The position numbers and the translations under genes were made by a program. A stretch of 64,000 nucleotides of DNA. It comes from Hyperoodon ampullatus. Lineage: Eukaryota > Chordata > Mammalia > Artiodactyla > Ziphiidae. The stretch spans positions 155,692,353 through 155,756,352 of the forward strand of contig OX457058.1 of the NCBI GenBank assembly GCA_949752795.1. The letters are read 5' to 3'. The notes under the pieces are model-generated. The model saw only the letters and a program-made list of their open reading frames with translations, was not told the DNA's origin and did no database searches. Positions 1-12,112 of this stretch are shown here, in pieces (the first letter of the stretch is position 1; each line of letters opens with the position of its first letter).

Positions 1-1191
1 CCAAAGTCCACCTCCTTAATTTCGGATGATTCGTTGTCTATTCAGGTTTTCCACAGATGCAGGGTACATCAAGTTGATTGTGGAGATTTAATCCACTGCT
101 CCTGAGGCTGCTGGGAGAGATTTCCCTTTCTCTTCTTTGTTCGCACAGCTCCCGGGGTTCAGCTTTGGATCTGGCCACACCTCTACATGTAGGTCGCCTG
201 AGGGCGACTGTTCTTCGCTCAGACAGGACGGGATTAAAGGAGCAGCTGCTTCGGGGGCTCTGGCTCACTCAGGCCGGGGGGAAGGAGGGGTACGGATGTG
301 GGGCAAGCCTACAGTGGCCGACATGATGTTGCACCAGCCTGAGGCGCGCCGTGTGCTCTCCAGGGGAAGCCGTCCCTGGATCCCGGGACCCCGGCAGTGG
401 CGGGCTGCACAGGCTCCCCGGAAAGGGGGCGTGGACAGTGACCTGCGCTCGCACACAGGCTTCTTGGTGGCAGCAGCAGCAGCCCCAGCATCCCACGCCC
501 GTCTCTGGGGTCTGCGCTTTTAGCCGCGGCTCGCGCCCGTCTCTGGAGCTCCTTTAAGCAGCGCTCTTAATCCCCTCTCCTTGCACACCAGGAAACAAAG
601 AGGGAAGAAAAAGTCTCTTGCCTCTTAGGCAGCTCCAGACTTTTTCCCGGACTCCCTCTCGGCTAGCCGTGGCACACTAACCCCTTCAGGCTGTGTTCAC
701 GCCGCCAACCCCAGTCGTCTCCCTGCGATCCGACCTCCAAAGCCCGAGCCTCAGCTCCCAGCCCCGCCCGCCCCGGCGGGTGAGCAGACAAGCCTCTCGG
801 GCTGGTGAGGCACTGATCCTCTGTGCGGGAATCTCTCTGCTTTGCCCTCCGCACCCCCGTTGCTGTGCTCTCCTCCGCGGCTCCGAAGCTCCCCCCCTCC
901 GCCACCGCAGTCTCCGCCCACGAAGGGGCTCCTAGTGTGTGGAAATCTTTCCTCCTTCACGTCTCCCTCCCACTGGTGCAGGTCCCGTCCCTATCCGTTT
1001 GTCTCTGTTTTTTCTTTTTTCTTTTGCCCTACCCAGGAACGTGGGGGAGTTTCCTGCCTTTTGGGAGGTCTGAGGTCTTCTGCCAGCGTTCAGTAGGTGT
1101 TCTGTAGGAGTTGTTCCACGTGTAGATGTATTTGTGGGGAGGAAGATGATCTCCGTGTTTTACCCTTCCTCCATCTTGAAGCTCCTCTCCC
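1..1191 (-). mobile_element. L1 LINE, 5' UTR (element continues off the left edge)
   Basis: Read on the minus strand, this begins at about 1191 with an L1-like start (ggagaggagcttcaagatgg), equivalent to the 'ggagccaagatgg' start of other mammalian L1s. It runs through GC- and CpG-rich sequence and ends, at the window edge, in sequence that normally lies shortly before ORF1. The 5' UTR of an L1 is its RNA polymerase II promoter. The element appears complete at its 5' end, so it could be near full length, but ORF1, ORF2 and the tail lie outside the window. Open frames here, such as 38-268 on the minus strand, are UTR shadows. I recognise this as a cetartiodactyl L1 5' UTR from memory. Confidence 0.85.
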
Positions 1192-4100
1192 AAAGAGTCT
1201 TAATCCTGGGTGGCATCTAGGAATCTATAACAAAAATAAGTGATTCTCTTACAGTGGGTCTAAGAAACTCATTTTAAGTAATAGTGGATTAGGGACTATG
1301 AAGGAGAAAAATTGTTTTCATAGTTGATCTGAGTTGCTGTTAAAGAATTTGCTATATATTGACTTCTTTTTAAAGTCAGTGTCCTGTTAGCTAAAATGTT
1401 AAAGTTCAGCATATATATTTTTAGGTGTGTAATATTATTCCCCCGCTTGTCTTTTTACTTTCATTTAGGTATTGTATGGCTTTGCTTTTATTTTGCTTGC
1501 TTTCCTATTCTATTCCTCCTTTTATAGAGGAAATGGTTCAAATGAGGACCATGTCAAATTTTCATTTAGATGGATTTTCTTCCCCTTTATCTCCCTGTCT
1601 TCATCTACCCCTCCCCCCTTTGTCCTTATTGTTCTCTCTCTCCTCTTGCCCACCCTTCCTGGCATGAGTCCATGTTCCATCTTCAGTCTGGGCTGTCTTT
1701 CTTCTGTGACCTCTCTTTGTGGCCATTTCAGTGGGCAGGAAAGGAAGGAAGGTCACTGGAGACCTGTCAATCAATGGTCTCTCCCCAGTAGTGGGTGGGC
1801 GTGGCAGAAGGTGAGGAGACCAGAAGGAAACTTCACAACGTTTCCATGACATTTTGGTTAGTGAGTATGGGGTTAATAGAACCAAATAAAATGATTTTTT
1901 CACCAAAACTTAGGGTTCATGGGTGAGAGGGAGACGGGTGCAGGGGTGTGTGTGAGAGGAAATTATACAACAATCAACATTTTGTCAGTGACTGAGGAAA
2001 ACGTGTGCAAAATGAATCTTAACTGATTTCAATATGGTCAGCGAGTCCTACCACGTTAACTCTCAAGTGCTTTAGGTCACTGTGGATATGATGGGAGTAT
2101 TTCTTTTTCTTTCATGTTTCAGACTTCCTTTACCCCCACCTACTAAAATGTTAGCTTTCACGGAAGAATCATCTCCCAGTCAGAAGCAAGGAAGGACCCG
2201 TTAGAGGAGGGGCTTTTATTGATTGAGCTGATGGTTGAGGTGTGGCAACAAGGTCCGTTGTGGTTGGCTCATCAGTTGTCATGGAAACACACCATAGTGG
2301 TTGAACCCAGGCACAGTCTAAGGGTTTTGGTCATCAGAATGGATGACCACAAAGTGTTTTCAATTGCACAGATAAGAGGAGTGGTGATATGTATTCTTTC
2401 CACTTTTCCTCTTTCACTCTGGGTTGCCTGTAGCCTGTAATAAGAGGTTTAGAGCTTAGTTAGTTAAAGCTGTTCTATCTTTCTATTTTTTGCTTTCCTT
2501 CTTGAGGCAAGTGCCAAAGTGGAACTGCCAAATCTGAACTAGGACAAAAGGCAGAGGGTGGACACAAGCAGGTTCTGCATGAGTCCCTATTGGGGGGTGG
2601 GGAAGAGAGATTCTCAAAGACTAAGGTTTGTTATTTTGTTGAAATGCATGCATGCGCGTGCACACACACAAGCACCCACACGCACTCCACAAAGAAGAGA
2701 GAGAGAGCAATATAGAGAATGAACTGTAGTGATCAGTTTTAAGGTAGATGAAGAGAAGAGTGAGCATGACAGCTAGAGAAGGGACAATTTGAGGGAGAGA
2801 AAATAGAGTCATGCAGGGTAAGTCACCTTCAAGGTATCTGTCTTCATAGCAAGAAGAATACTGGAGGTTGTTCTATGGAGGAAAACTGTAGAAATGCTCA
2901 GTTTAGGTTACTGCCCCCAACAGAGAGGGGGTTTCTTCCTAGAACCTTCGAAGACATCTGACATTTTACTTATCCTGCTCCTGGACTCAAGACTCTTACT
3001 TTTCTATTATAGCATTTTTTCAGGAAATCTCTGTTTCTTGAGGTTTCCTTTACTTTTTAAGGTATCTCACCCACCCTTTTTCCCCCAGAGCCTGAATCAC
3101 TTGAGTAAGATATATTATCTTTGTAAACAAGGTGATAAAGCGATTCCTTATATCAAGTTTTCAACCAAAGGTTAAGCCCCATGAAACAGGGAAACCACAT
3201 ATTTTTAAATCCTAATAAAATTTTTTGAGTTTTGACCAAAGTTATTTCATTTCCCACAAATGCAAAACTTTGGATGTATTTATATCAGTGGACTACTGTT
3301 TTTTCCCCAAAATCCAAAGTTCAAATAACTGGTATATTCTTATTAATTGGTATTTCCATTTTATAGATCAGGAAACCCTATTAAAGTTGTTGTTTTAAAG
3401 TTACTGTGTATGCTGTGTCTAACTAAGTGTTATTTATATACCTGCTTATCATTACCTTGTTCTGTCTGATTGAGGCAGAGAGTGAAGCTTCTAATTCTTG
3501 GCTCTCCTATATACCCAGGGCTATGCCTGTCTCGTAACAGAGGCTTGATAAATCTTGTCAAACTAGATCATTTGTTTTGAGTTCACAGAAGGAGACAGTG
3601 AAATAGCTGGAGCTAGACCTTCCCCTCTCCCAAGCTTCTCGACTTGCAATCAGGAGTGGCAGTGTTGGGCACACTGTAAGCCCTCAGTGAATACCTGTCA
3701 ATGGTTTGAGGGATGAACTGACTCCAGACCCTATTATATTCTTTAGTACTCGTCCCATATGCTTCAACAAGGACTTTAGACCTTCCTGATTTGATTAGTC
3801 ATATTTTGACAAAAAGAGTAGATAACATGACTACAGACATAGTGACCTTCTGGATTTGTTTCTGTGGATAACCTTGAGATAAGTGAATGAAGTTTCTCAA
3901 CTGTTTAAAGAGACGTGTTAGAGTGACAGGCTTCATAGTTAGTATTGCCCCTTCACTCCTTTTAATGTCATTTCTCATGCTTTGCATTGGTTTCTAATCA
4001 ATCTAGACTGTTACTCTGAGTTAGACGTTACCTTACTCCCCCGGTTTTTTTTTAGGCCATTTTGGGTCTTTGTTCTTCTTCGATACATTCTGTTACCACT

Positions 4101-4669
4101 CACTTCCCTGCATCCACCCCCACCACCAGCCTCTTTGACCCCTTCTCGTTTCCCCATAAGCTTTTTTATTTAAGTTCTTAACGTGCTAAGTCCTATTTTC
4201 CAATGCCTGTTACAAACAGCATTTCTAGTGGTGTGAGGAAGAGTGAGCTCACTAAAAGATAGTGAACTAACAATCATTAAAAAACAAAGAACAATAACAT
4301 GTTCAGACTTTGGTTTAAGCAAAAGAACCTGAATGTATCTAGAACCCCTTCTATGTGACTCTGTTTGAATATTTAGCAGGAAAGTTACATTTACAGTTAA
4401 CCTGCTGCTCAACTTGTTGGGAATGAATTGGCGACTCTTAAATTCCTCTGTATTTCGTGTTTCTATTAGTAGTCATTCTGTGTCACAGCTGAGGTTTCCT
4501 TACTGCCTTCAGCATGGAGACTTGGCTGTGGAAAGAACGAGCAAGAGCTTTCTGCCAACTGCATGTCATCGGCGAATCCAAGAAAGAATCCAGCAAATCA
4601 ACTAATAATAATCTTTGCTATTTAAACTGTGTTCTCTATTTTCCAAGAACTTGGCTCTCTGTTATATCT
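1192..4669. other. Mostly single-copy noncoding sequence
   Basis: I see no gene. Visible features are a pyrimidine-rich stretch at about 1570-1670, an alternating purine-pyrimidine run at 2644-2670 followed by CA and GA repeats to about 2710, and a weak L2 or MIR 3'-end relic near 3660-3720 ('ggcacactgtaagccctcagtgaat'-like end). Open frames are short (longest 125 codons) and match no family I know. The right limit is the target site of the SINE at 4681. Confidence 0.6.
2644..2670. repeat. Alternating purine-pyrimidine tract
   Basis: Twenty-seven bases alternate strictly between purine and pyrimidine, moving from ATGC repeats through CGCG to a CA run. Such tracts can adopt Z-DNA under negative supercoiling. 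That is a property of the sequence class and is not shown here. Confidence 0.7.
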
Positions 4670-4680
4670 TAAAAAAATTC

Positions 4681-5001
4681 GGGCTTCCCTGGTGGTACAG
4701 TGGTTAAGAATCCACGTGCCAAGGTAGGGGACAGTGGTTCGAGTCCTGGTCCGGGAAGATCCCACATGCTCTGGAGCAATTAAGCCCATGAGCCACAACT
4801 ACTGAGCCCGTGTGCCACAACTACTGAAGTCTGCATGTCTAGAGCCCGTGCTCTGCAACAAGAGAAGCCACTGCAATGAGAAGCCTGCACACCACAATGA
4901 AGATAGCCCCTGCTTGCTGCAGTTAGAGAAAGACCGTGTGCAGCAACGCAACCAAAAATTAAATAAATAAAATAAATAAATTTATTTTTAAAAACTCTCA
5001 A
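4681..5001 (+). mobile_element. CHR-type SINE, long form (tRNA-derived)
   Basis: The element opens with gggcttccctggtggtacag and carries a B-box-like ggttcgagtcc. It has two copies of the 'acaactactga' module and ends in an (AAATA)-type tail. A short near-match, aaaaaaattc at 4671-4680 and aaaacaattc at 5002-5011, may be the TSD. It is quite diverged, so it is an older copy. It is transcribed by RNA polymerase III when active and has no protein. Confidence 0.9.
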
Positions 5002-5011
5002 AAAACAATTC

Positions 5012-5432
5012 TACCAAGGTAGAATTCACACAAAGAGGGATTCTGATCCCTGCTCTACAGATGAGTGGCAACCAAAGTTTTGCTCCCTTTCCACTAGAAT
5101 AGAGAAATTAACAAAGTCCAGGCAGAATTAGAACTCAGAATGTTCAGTGTTCTCTAGCCTTGAGAAATCCCAGGTGAGAGAGGAAGATATGAAACTCACT
5201 GGCTAAACTCTAAGTAGACAGAACTCTAGAGCTTTTAAAAGGAATGAGAGTTCATCTCATATAACAGTTTCATTTTGTAAATGGGGAAGTCAAGGCCCAG
5301 AGAAGTATGGCTGGCCAAGGAGGATGTGAACTAAATTATGGCAGTTTTAGTTCCTGACTTACTTAGACTTACCTAGACTTAGCTAGACTGCCAGGTGGAT
5401 TTTTCAGTGCAAGCCTCCTTTTGAGGAAAGGC
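5012..5432. other. Unique sequence with a possible MIR relic
   Basis: No gene is seen. The stretch near 5260-5340 (cattttgtaaatggggaag, then cccagagaagt) resembles the antisense core of MIR, but it is short and diverged. A small run of near repeats of 'acttacctagactt' lies at about 5358-5390. Confidence 0.4.
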
Positions 5433-5445
5433 CAAGTCATTCTTT

Positions 5446-5885
5446 TTTATTTTTATTTCTTTTTAACATCTTTATTGGAGTATAATTGCTTTACAATGGT
5501 GTGTTAGTTTCTGCTTTATAACAAAGTGAGTCAGTTATACATATACATATGTCCCCATATCTCTTCCCTCTTGCGTCTCCCTCCCTCCCACCCTCCCTAT
5601 CCCACCCCTCTAGGTGGTCACAAAGCACTGAGCTGATCTCCCTGTGCTATGCGGCTGCTTCCCACTAGCTATCTGTTTTACGTTTGGTAGTGTATATATG
5701 TCCATGCCACTCTCTCACTTTGTCCCAGCTTACCCTTCCCCCTCCCTGTATCCTCAAGTCCATTCTCTAGTAGGTCTGTGTCTTTATTCCCGTCTTGCCC
5801 CTAGGTTCTTCATGACCACATTTTTTTTTTTTTTTTAGATTCCATATATATGTGTTAGCATACGGTATTTGTTTTTCTCTTTCTG
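5446..5885 (-). mobile_element. L1 3' end, antisense part of a twin-primed insertion
   Basis: From left to right this is a T-rich tail and then the reverse complement of an L1 3' UTR (acatctttattggagtataa onward), ending near ctctttctg. It is one half of a single insertion with the piece at 5886-6234. The 13-bp sequence caagtcattcttt occurs at 5433-5445 and again at 6235-6247, bracketing both parts, so they entered together. An extra T run at 5821-5837 sits inside the UTR. Confidence 0.88.
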
Positions 5886-6234
5886 AAAATGGGCAGAGGA
5901 TCTAAATAGACATTTCTCCAAAGAAGATATACAGATTGCCAACAAACACTTGAAAGAATGCTCAACATCATTAATCATTAGAGAAATGCAAATCAAATCT
6001 ACAATGAGATATCATCTCATACCAGTCAGAATGGCCATCATCAAAAAATCTACAAACAATAAATGCTGGAGAGGGTGTGGAGAAAAGGGGGCCCTCTTGC
6101 ACTGTTGGTGAGAATGTAAATTGATACAGTCACTATGGAGAATAGTATGGAGTTTCCTTAAAAAACAACAAATAGAACTACCATATGACCCAGCAATCCC
6201 ACTACTGGGCATATACCTTGAGAAAACCATAATT
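5886..6234 (+). mobile_element. L1 ORF2 C-terminal segment, inverted part of the same insertion
   Basis: This piece is in sense orientation (gggcagaggatctaaatagac to gaaaaccataattc) and corresponds to the region encoding the C-terminal end of L1 ORF2. It carries several stop codons. It sits next to the antisense 3' UTR at 5446-5885 and shares one TSD pair with it. This is the arrangement expected when the L1 5' part is inverted by twin priming. Confidence 0.85.
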
Positions 6235-6247
6235 CAAGTCATTCTTT

Positions 6248-9200
6248 AATATGAACCAAGGTGTGCTCTTTGTCAACCACCCTCCACCCTCCCCCTCCCC
6301 CCCAAAAAAAGCCATCATGTAGATACATCTCTGTCTGGATTCACTAAGCAGAGCTATTAACACAGGTAGAATGTAAGGAATGCAGAGTATTAATACAGCT
6401 GAATAATATGCTAGTGTCACAGAGTTTAATAATAGATAATAATAAATAATACCATTGGGGAATGATGTAATTTAACTATAGAGTAAATGACAGGGGGAAC
6501 ACACGCACATTCACAGAAGAGTCTTTCTAATGGGAACACTTAGGTGATTCAATTTAACTTGCCTCTTTAGCCCTTGGGCCTCCCCATCTGAAAGGTACGC
6601 AGGACATTCAGATATGTGCCAAGCTGGGCCTTTAGTTGCTGTGGTGCAGTTGTGGGTTTCAGGGGCTGAGCCAGAAAGTACAAGTTGTGCTCCTCGGGCT
6701 GTTATCACCTAATCATTTTCATGCATTTATTACTGTCCTCCCTGCCATGACTGGATATAAGTGAAGGGAGGGAGATGTGCCCAAGGTTGGCTGTTTTCTT
6801 CCATCACCACTCTTTGAAAATCATTGCACGTAAGGGGGTGATGTCAGAACGTTGAGCTTGAAGATGGCTGGAGTCTGGGAGTGGGGCTCTGGGTTGAGGG
6901 TGGTGACAGGAGGTGAAAGGTGTTGCCACGGCCATGGTCCAGTGAGCTCAACAATGAGCAGGCTTGTGCTTCCCTTTCCTCATCTGCACTAGAGAAAGCC
7001 ATCTGCCAACCGCTATTAAACCTGTATTCTCTCCCTAAGAGAATGGGATATTTCCCTCTTCCGTCTTTTAAAATAAGATAAAAAGCAGGGGGTGGGGAAT
7101 TAATTAATGTCAGTAAATGAAGCATGGGGTGCTTGTTCAGGTATGATAATGACTGTGAATTAGTGAAGAAGAAGTGGAATGGTAGGGAAAATGAAGTGTA
7201 CCGGCACACTGCTTTGGGATGGACTCAGCCACCCCTATAATGCATTAACTCTTCCTTTGCCTCATCCTTTGTCCTGCCTCTTGTCACTCTGGGCCAACCC
7301 TCCCACACCGCAAAGTCTCAAGGCTACAGTATTATAGCTAGAGGTTCCCAAAGGGAGCCCCGCCTCCAGGAGAGCCTGGGGCCAGCTGGTGGTAGTATAC
7401 TCTTAGAAGGTAAATAAAGAACTCCATGTTTACTTATTAAATTAATGAGGCCACAGCAAAAAGAATCAATTGCTTTGTGTCTCCTGATTAGGGGAACTGT
7501 AAAATGATTCAAGAAGGCAGTAAGCCAGCTAAAGGAAAGAAAAGGGAGTAGTTCCTTAGAAGAGGTTGCTCCCTCTCCCCCAAAGACAAAGTTTACCTTT
7601 AGACTGTCGATGACTAGTCTTCACCCCCTCTACTTTTCCATATGTGCCCCAGGCTATATGTTGTTTGAAACTGGACATTCCTGTGTACAAGGCACTGTGG
7701 AGTGGACATAGCTGAATAGTGCATACTCTGTATAACAGGAGTTTTCTCCTCAAGGGCATGGTATAATAAACACTCAATAAATCATTGCTATTATCAGTAT
7801 CATTTCATTGAATTTAATTCATTTTGAATTTTTCTCTGGGGGCAGGAAGTTTCAGCGGTTCAGAGAGCCCTTGAACATTGTCTTTACTTTTTGTTTCTTT
7901 TTTCCTTTCTTTTCTTTTTTTCTTTCTCCTCTCTGCTTTAAAATTCTTGGCACACTGGTAAAATGAAGAAATGAAAAAACGTAGTTACAATAACCTTTAA
8001 ATGTTAAAATTTAAGCAATTATCTGTTAACACAAAAACCCAGTGCAGTATAGTCATAAACTAGGAATCTCTAAATTTAGGGATGATATTAATTCACAGTA
8101 CACTATGGGCAGGTGGCCCAGGAATGGAACTCTAGTTTAGAATTGTTTGTTGACATTTTACATCTTTTTGTATCCTCTTTAGCGTTGACTCTATCTGCAG
8201 AATCATTTGGAAGTAATACCAAAAGACTGAATTATATCACATTTGGTATTTTCTTAAATATACTCCAGAACAACAAAAAGAGAGAGCTAGATGAAACCAC
8301 GTTGATAATAATTGTTGAATTGGGCAATAGACTGGTGGTGATTCTTACTAGTTTTGTCAGTGTTTGAACATCACCATAATAAAACCAATTTTAACAGGTG
8401 TACCCTCTGCACCATTCAGTCTTTGCCTTTCCCTTTTCTTTAACCTATTGATGTAGGAGGCAAGTGTAGAGATACTTCTACCTGGGGACAAGGGCTCTCT
8501 CAGAGCAAAGCAGAGTCCATTTATGTGAATAGATTTGTTAAGCCACTTGATGGCCTCTCTTTGGATGGAAGAGCTGCTTGTGAGAGTCAGGGTTTGTCTG
8601 GTGAGAGAAGGGGCTTAGGAAAAAAGAGAAAATAGGAGCACAGGGGAGATCTCCATACCTGGGGTTTCCCTTTTCCTCCCCAGCTTATTAGAGATAGCTA
8701 CACCACACAAATTCTATGTGCATCTATGTGAGCTTTTGTGGGCTTGTCTATTAGAGGTTGATGTCAGGGGCTATAGTTTCCTGCATCAATGATTTATCTG
8801 GGCAAAATCAGGCTCATAAAAGTGGGTGGGGCTTTGGTTATAGTCAAGAGAAGAGCTATTCATGGGCCACTCAGATTCTGTTTCATTTATTAACCACCGA
8901 ACAGAAGGACTTCTGTATGCAGACCTCAAGACAGTGTAGTAAAGGGGCTTCCAGAGGAATTAATAATTTGGCTTGGGCCCACAAGAATCTATAGGCTAAC
9001 TAGTTTCTACAGGTGTCCAAGAGCAAACAAGTCTATAGGGCCCCACAGGTTGAGTTTTAGTAATTTTCCATTTCCAGTCACTTTCATGGTCTGGTTGACC
9101 TTCGGAATATATCCAGTACTACTTTTAGACCTATGATGTAAACTTTTTTTTTCTTATTAAAGTTTTGCAATTTTTGTTGTTTTGTTTCTCAAATGAATTT

Positions 9201-9579
9201 TTTTTTTTTTGGAGGAATCTGGTTGATATATTTGGAGTGTGATTAAATCAGTTCCAATTCCACTCTGAAGAATTCCTTTTGATACCCAGGTGTCACTGTG
9301 TCATGCCAACACTTGGGCAGGCCAGGGCAGGCTTCCTGGGTGTTCAGAACACAAGCAGCCTTGAGGTTATATCTCTGTTTCCGGACCATGCTAGTGGAAA
9401 AAAGATGCCAAAGGGCCACTTGTCTTATAGATTTTTTTGTCCTTTTTGCTTTACAAAAGAGTTCTCCTTAAACTTAAAGAATAATAACTTGACAGGCACA
9501 GGGTACATTTTGTCCAGATTCTCCAAATGTAAGAGAATACAGGCAAATACTTCACAAATACCCTATTTACTTCACAGGG
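6248..9579. other. Mostly single-copy noncoding sequence
   Basis: No gene was recognised. A C-rich tract lies near 6278-6302. A likely MIR or L2 3'-end relic is near 7735-7795 (cactcaataaatcattgctattatc). T-rich runs occur at 7885-7930 and 9145-9215. The longest open frame (6844-7209, minus, 121 codons) is low in complexity and matches no family I know. Confidence 0.55.
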
Positions 9580-9980
9580 TGTAATGGTTTGCTGGGGCTG
9601 CCATAACAAAATACCACAGACCGGGTGGCTTAAATAACAGAAATTTATTTTCTCATAGTTCTGGTGGCTAGAAGTCCAAGATTAAGATGTCAGCAGGTTT
9701 GGTTTCTTCTGAGGCCTCTGTTCTTGGCTTGCAGATGGCCACCTTCTTGCTGTGTCCTCACACGCCCTTTTCTCGATGTGAAGCCTGATTGTCTCTTTGT
9801 GCATGCAAATTTCCTCTTCTTATAAGGACACCAGTCATATGGGATTAGAGCCTACCCTAATGACCTCATTTTAACCTCTTTAAAGACCCTATCTCCAAAT
9901 AAAGCCACATTCTGGGGCACTGGGTGGTTTAGTGCTTCAATGCATAAATTTCGGAAGAACACAGTTCATGGGGTGACACA
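9580..9980 (-). mobile_element. MLT1-type LTR (ERVL-MaLR), old
   Basis: On the minus strand this matches the pattern of a solo MLT1 LTR. It has a segment like gaatgtggctttatttgg, then 'actggtgtccttataagaag', then a region ending in 'agaaaataaatttctg' and 'ggtattttgttatggcagcc'. It begins and ends with TG and CA. MaLR LTRs are non-coding remains of ancient endogenous retrovirus-like elements. No internal retroviral sequence adjoins it. The subfamily is not assigned. Confidence 0.85.
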
Positions 9981-11493
9981 AGGGTGAGGCATATCTTTAA
10001 AAAAAATTAGCAGCAGTTGATCCCTCTGCTAACTCTGCATTCTAGAGACTCCTTCAGAAGCTTACATTTGGGTATATTTGTAACATCTTAGACTTGGGAA
10101 ATTAATTTAGAGAACTGCCTTTACAATAACAATAAAAAAGGTGAGCAAAAAGAATCATGGCTCCATAAACTTTTAACTTGTTTTGGTGTTGCAGAGGGCA
10201 ACACCAGTAGCAGGACCAACCAATTGTGGAGGGAGAAGGGGATTTGGGAGTAGGATAGGAAATAGTCGAAATTTGAAGGAAAACTGTCATGTCAGTTGGA
10301 GAAAGGGAGGGGAAAAAGAGAAGATGAGAAGGAAAAAAGATGAGGGAGTGAGACAGTGAGAGAAAGAGAGAACAAGGAGGTGGAGAAGGAGAAGTATGAG
10401 GAGGGGGAGAGGAAGGAGGAGAGGGGACAGGAGGGAAGCAAGTGTGATCACGGGAGAAAAGAGAAATGAGTGTGGTCAGCATTTACCATGGGTTGACAAG
10501 AGACTTCCTGTGTTTCCTTTTCATAGGAGATCCAGGTCCTTTCATGAGGACGAAGCGAGTAGATCAGATTTATGCAAACAGGAGCAGAAAGTAAATGCAG
10601 CCCTGGAGAGGGAGGGCTTGGGGTTGCTTGTTTGGTGTGGTTAGCTGAGGATCATCCAACATTAGTAAGCACGAATGTGTTCACAGGCCGGAAATGTCTC
10701 TCTAGGGACTCTGAGGACTCATGCTTTGTTGGTGCCATTGGAAACCATGAATGAGAAAATAACTGACTCACTCTTTCAGGCAATTTGGTTTATGGGCCTG
10801 AAGCTCTTAGTTGCTGCCAGGCCATCCATCTCCCCTGGGCCCCCATGAGATATTCTTGAAACTGAACCCAGTACTGTCCTGCTTGCCAAAAGGCTTGGCA
10901 ATGGCTTTTACCTTCCCCCGAGTTCTAAGATGAGGACAGACTGGGTAGTGTGAGTGTGTCTGGTGGATGTGCAATTTAGGAAGAACAATGGAAAAGTGTG
11001 TCCTGCACACCTGGGGACAACCCCCCCCGCCCCCGCAAGGATATTTTCACCTACCTCTCTCTTTTTTAAAGGCCCTTCTGGTTTTATGATTTCCAAGCCT
11101 CTTCCTTGAACCCTAGAGTCAAAGCTCAAGCTTAAACATTTATTTCCCCCCCCATGCTAAACAAATTATGTTGACAGACAAATGCAGGATTAAGCGAGGA
11201 GATTTGTGAGACAATGGGATTTTGGAAGCTCAAGCAACCAGATGTCAGCATTAGACCTAGAGGGAACGATTCAGATGCAGTGGAAGGTGACAGGAATAAA
11301 TCTGCGCAGAGCCGTGGCCACTTCTGAGATGAGGCAAGGAGATGAGATGGAGGGAGAAACGGTTTCTAAGATGCCACAAGAGCTCTCTGTTGAGACTCCT
11401 ATACTTTCATATAAAGCTGTTTGGCTTTAGACAAGACATCTGGCCTCGGTTTCACCTTCTGTGCAGTGGGCATACTACTAACCCTACTTACTT
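9981..11493. other. Unique noncoding sequence with a purine tract
   Basis: No gene is seen. The main feature is the purine-rich stretch at about 10297-10441, listed separately. A C-run lies at about 11022-11035 and another at 11145-11152. The 126-codon minus-strand frame at 10102-10482 is the translation of the purine tract's complement (mostly Ser and Pro), so it is a composition artefact. Confidence 0.55.
10297..10441 (+). repeat. Purine-rich (G+A) low-complexity tract
   Basis: About 145 bases are almost all A or G on the plus strand, with mixed GAGA, GGAGG and GAAGG units and only a few interruptions (for example gatgag, cagtg, tatg). Tracts of this kind can be simple decayed microsatellites and can form triplex DNA. 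Confidence 0.8.
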
Positions 11494-11507
11494 CCCTGGT
11501 TGGCTTT

Positions 11508-11823
11508 TAAAAAAATTTTTTTTAAGATGTTGGGGGCAGGGATTTATTAATTAATTTATTTATGCTGTGTTGGGTCTTCGTTTCTGTGCGAGGGCTTTCT
11601 CTAGTTGTCCAAGCGGGGACCACTCTTCATCTTGGTGCGCGGGCCTCTCACTATTGCGGCCTCTCTTTTTGCGGAACACAGGCTCCAGACACGCAGGCTC
11701 AGTAGTTGTGGCCCACAGGCCCAGTTGCTCTGCGGCACGTGGGATCTTCCCAGACCAGGCCTCGAACCCGTGTCCCCTGCACTAGCAGGCAGATTCTCAA
11801 CCACTGCGCCACCAGGGGAGCCC
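11508..11823 (-). mobile_element. CHR-type SINE, long form
   Basis: The element is antisense, with its T-rich tail side on the left (tttattaattaatttattta) and its tRNA-like head on the right (complement of ctggtggcgcagtggttgag). It has one 'cagtagttgtgg' module. A perfect 14-bp TSD, ccctggttggcttt, lies at 11494-11507 and 11824-11837. Low divergence of the head suggests a fairly recent insertion. Confidence 0.95.
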
Positions 11824-11837
11824 CCCTGGTTGGCTTT

Positions 11838-12112
11838 GAAAGAAAAATCATGTGGGAAAAATATTCTGAAAGCACTAAAGAGCCACAAAACATAGTTATT
11901 ACTTTTTAAATGTTCTCCTACCGATGTAGGAATTTTTTCTATAGCATCTCTGCCATGGGCTTGTTTCTGTGCCCCCGTGTCTTACCCAGACGAATATCTC
12001 TGGTGTTGGGGGACTTACCAGCTTACCACTGCCTTTAATGCAAGTCATTGTTTTACATTTATTTATAATTTTTAGAAAAAAAAATTGTATTGAGCCCAAA
12101 TCTGCCTAATCA
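11838..12112. other. Unique sequence
   Basis: No gene or recognisable repeat is seen. A run of A lies near 12076-12085. Confidence 0.4.

Noticed and set aside
1..1191. CpG island with GC boxes, as a host gene promoter and first exon
   Set aside because: The whole stretch matches an antisense L1 5' UTR, including its start, so no host promoter is claimed.
10102..10482. 126-codon Ser/Pro-rich frame
   Set aside because: It is the translation of the complement of a purine tract.
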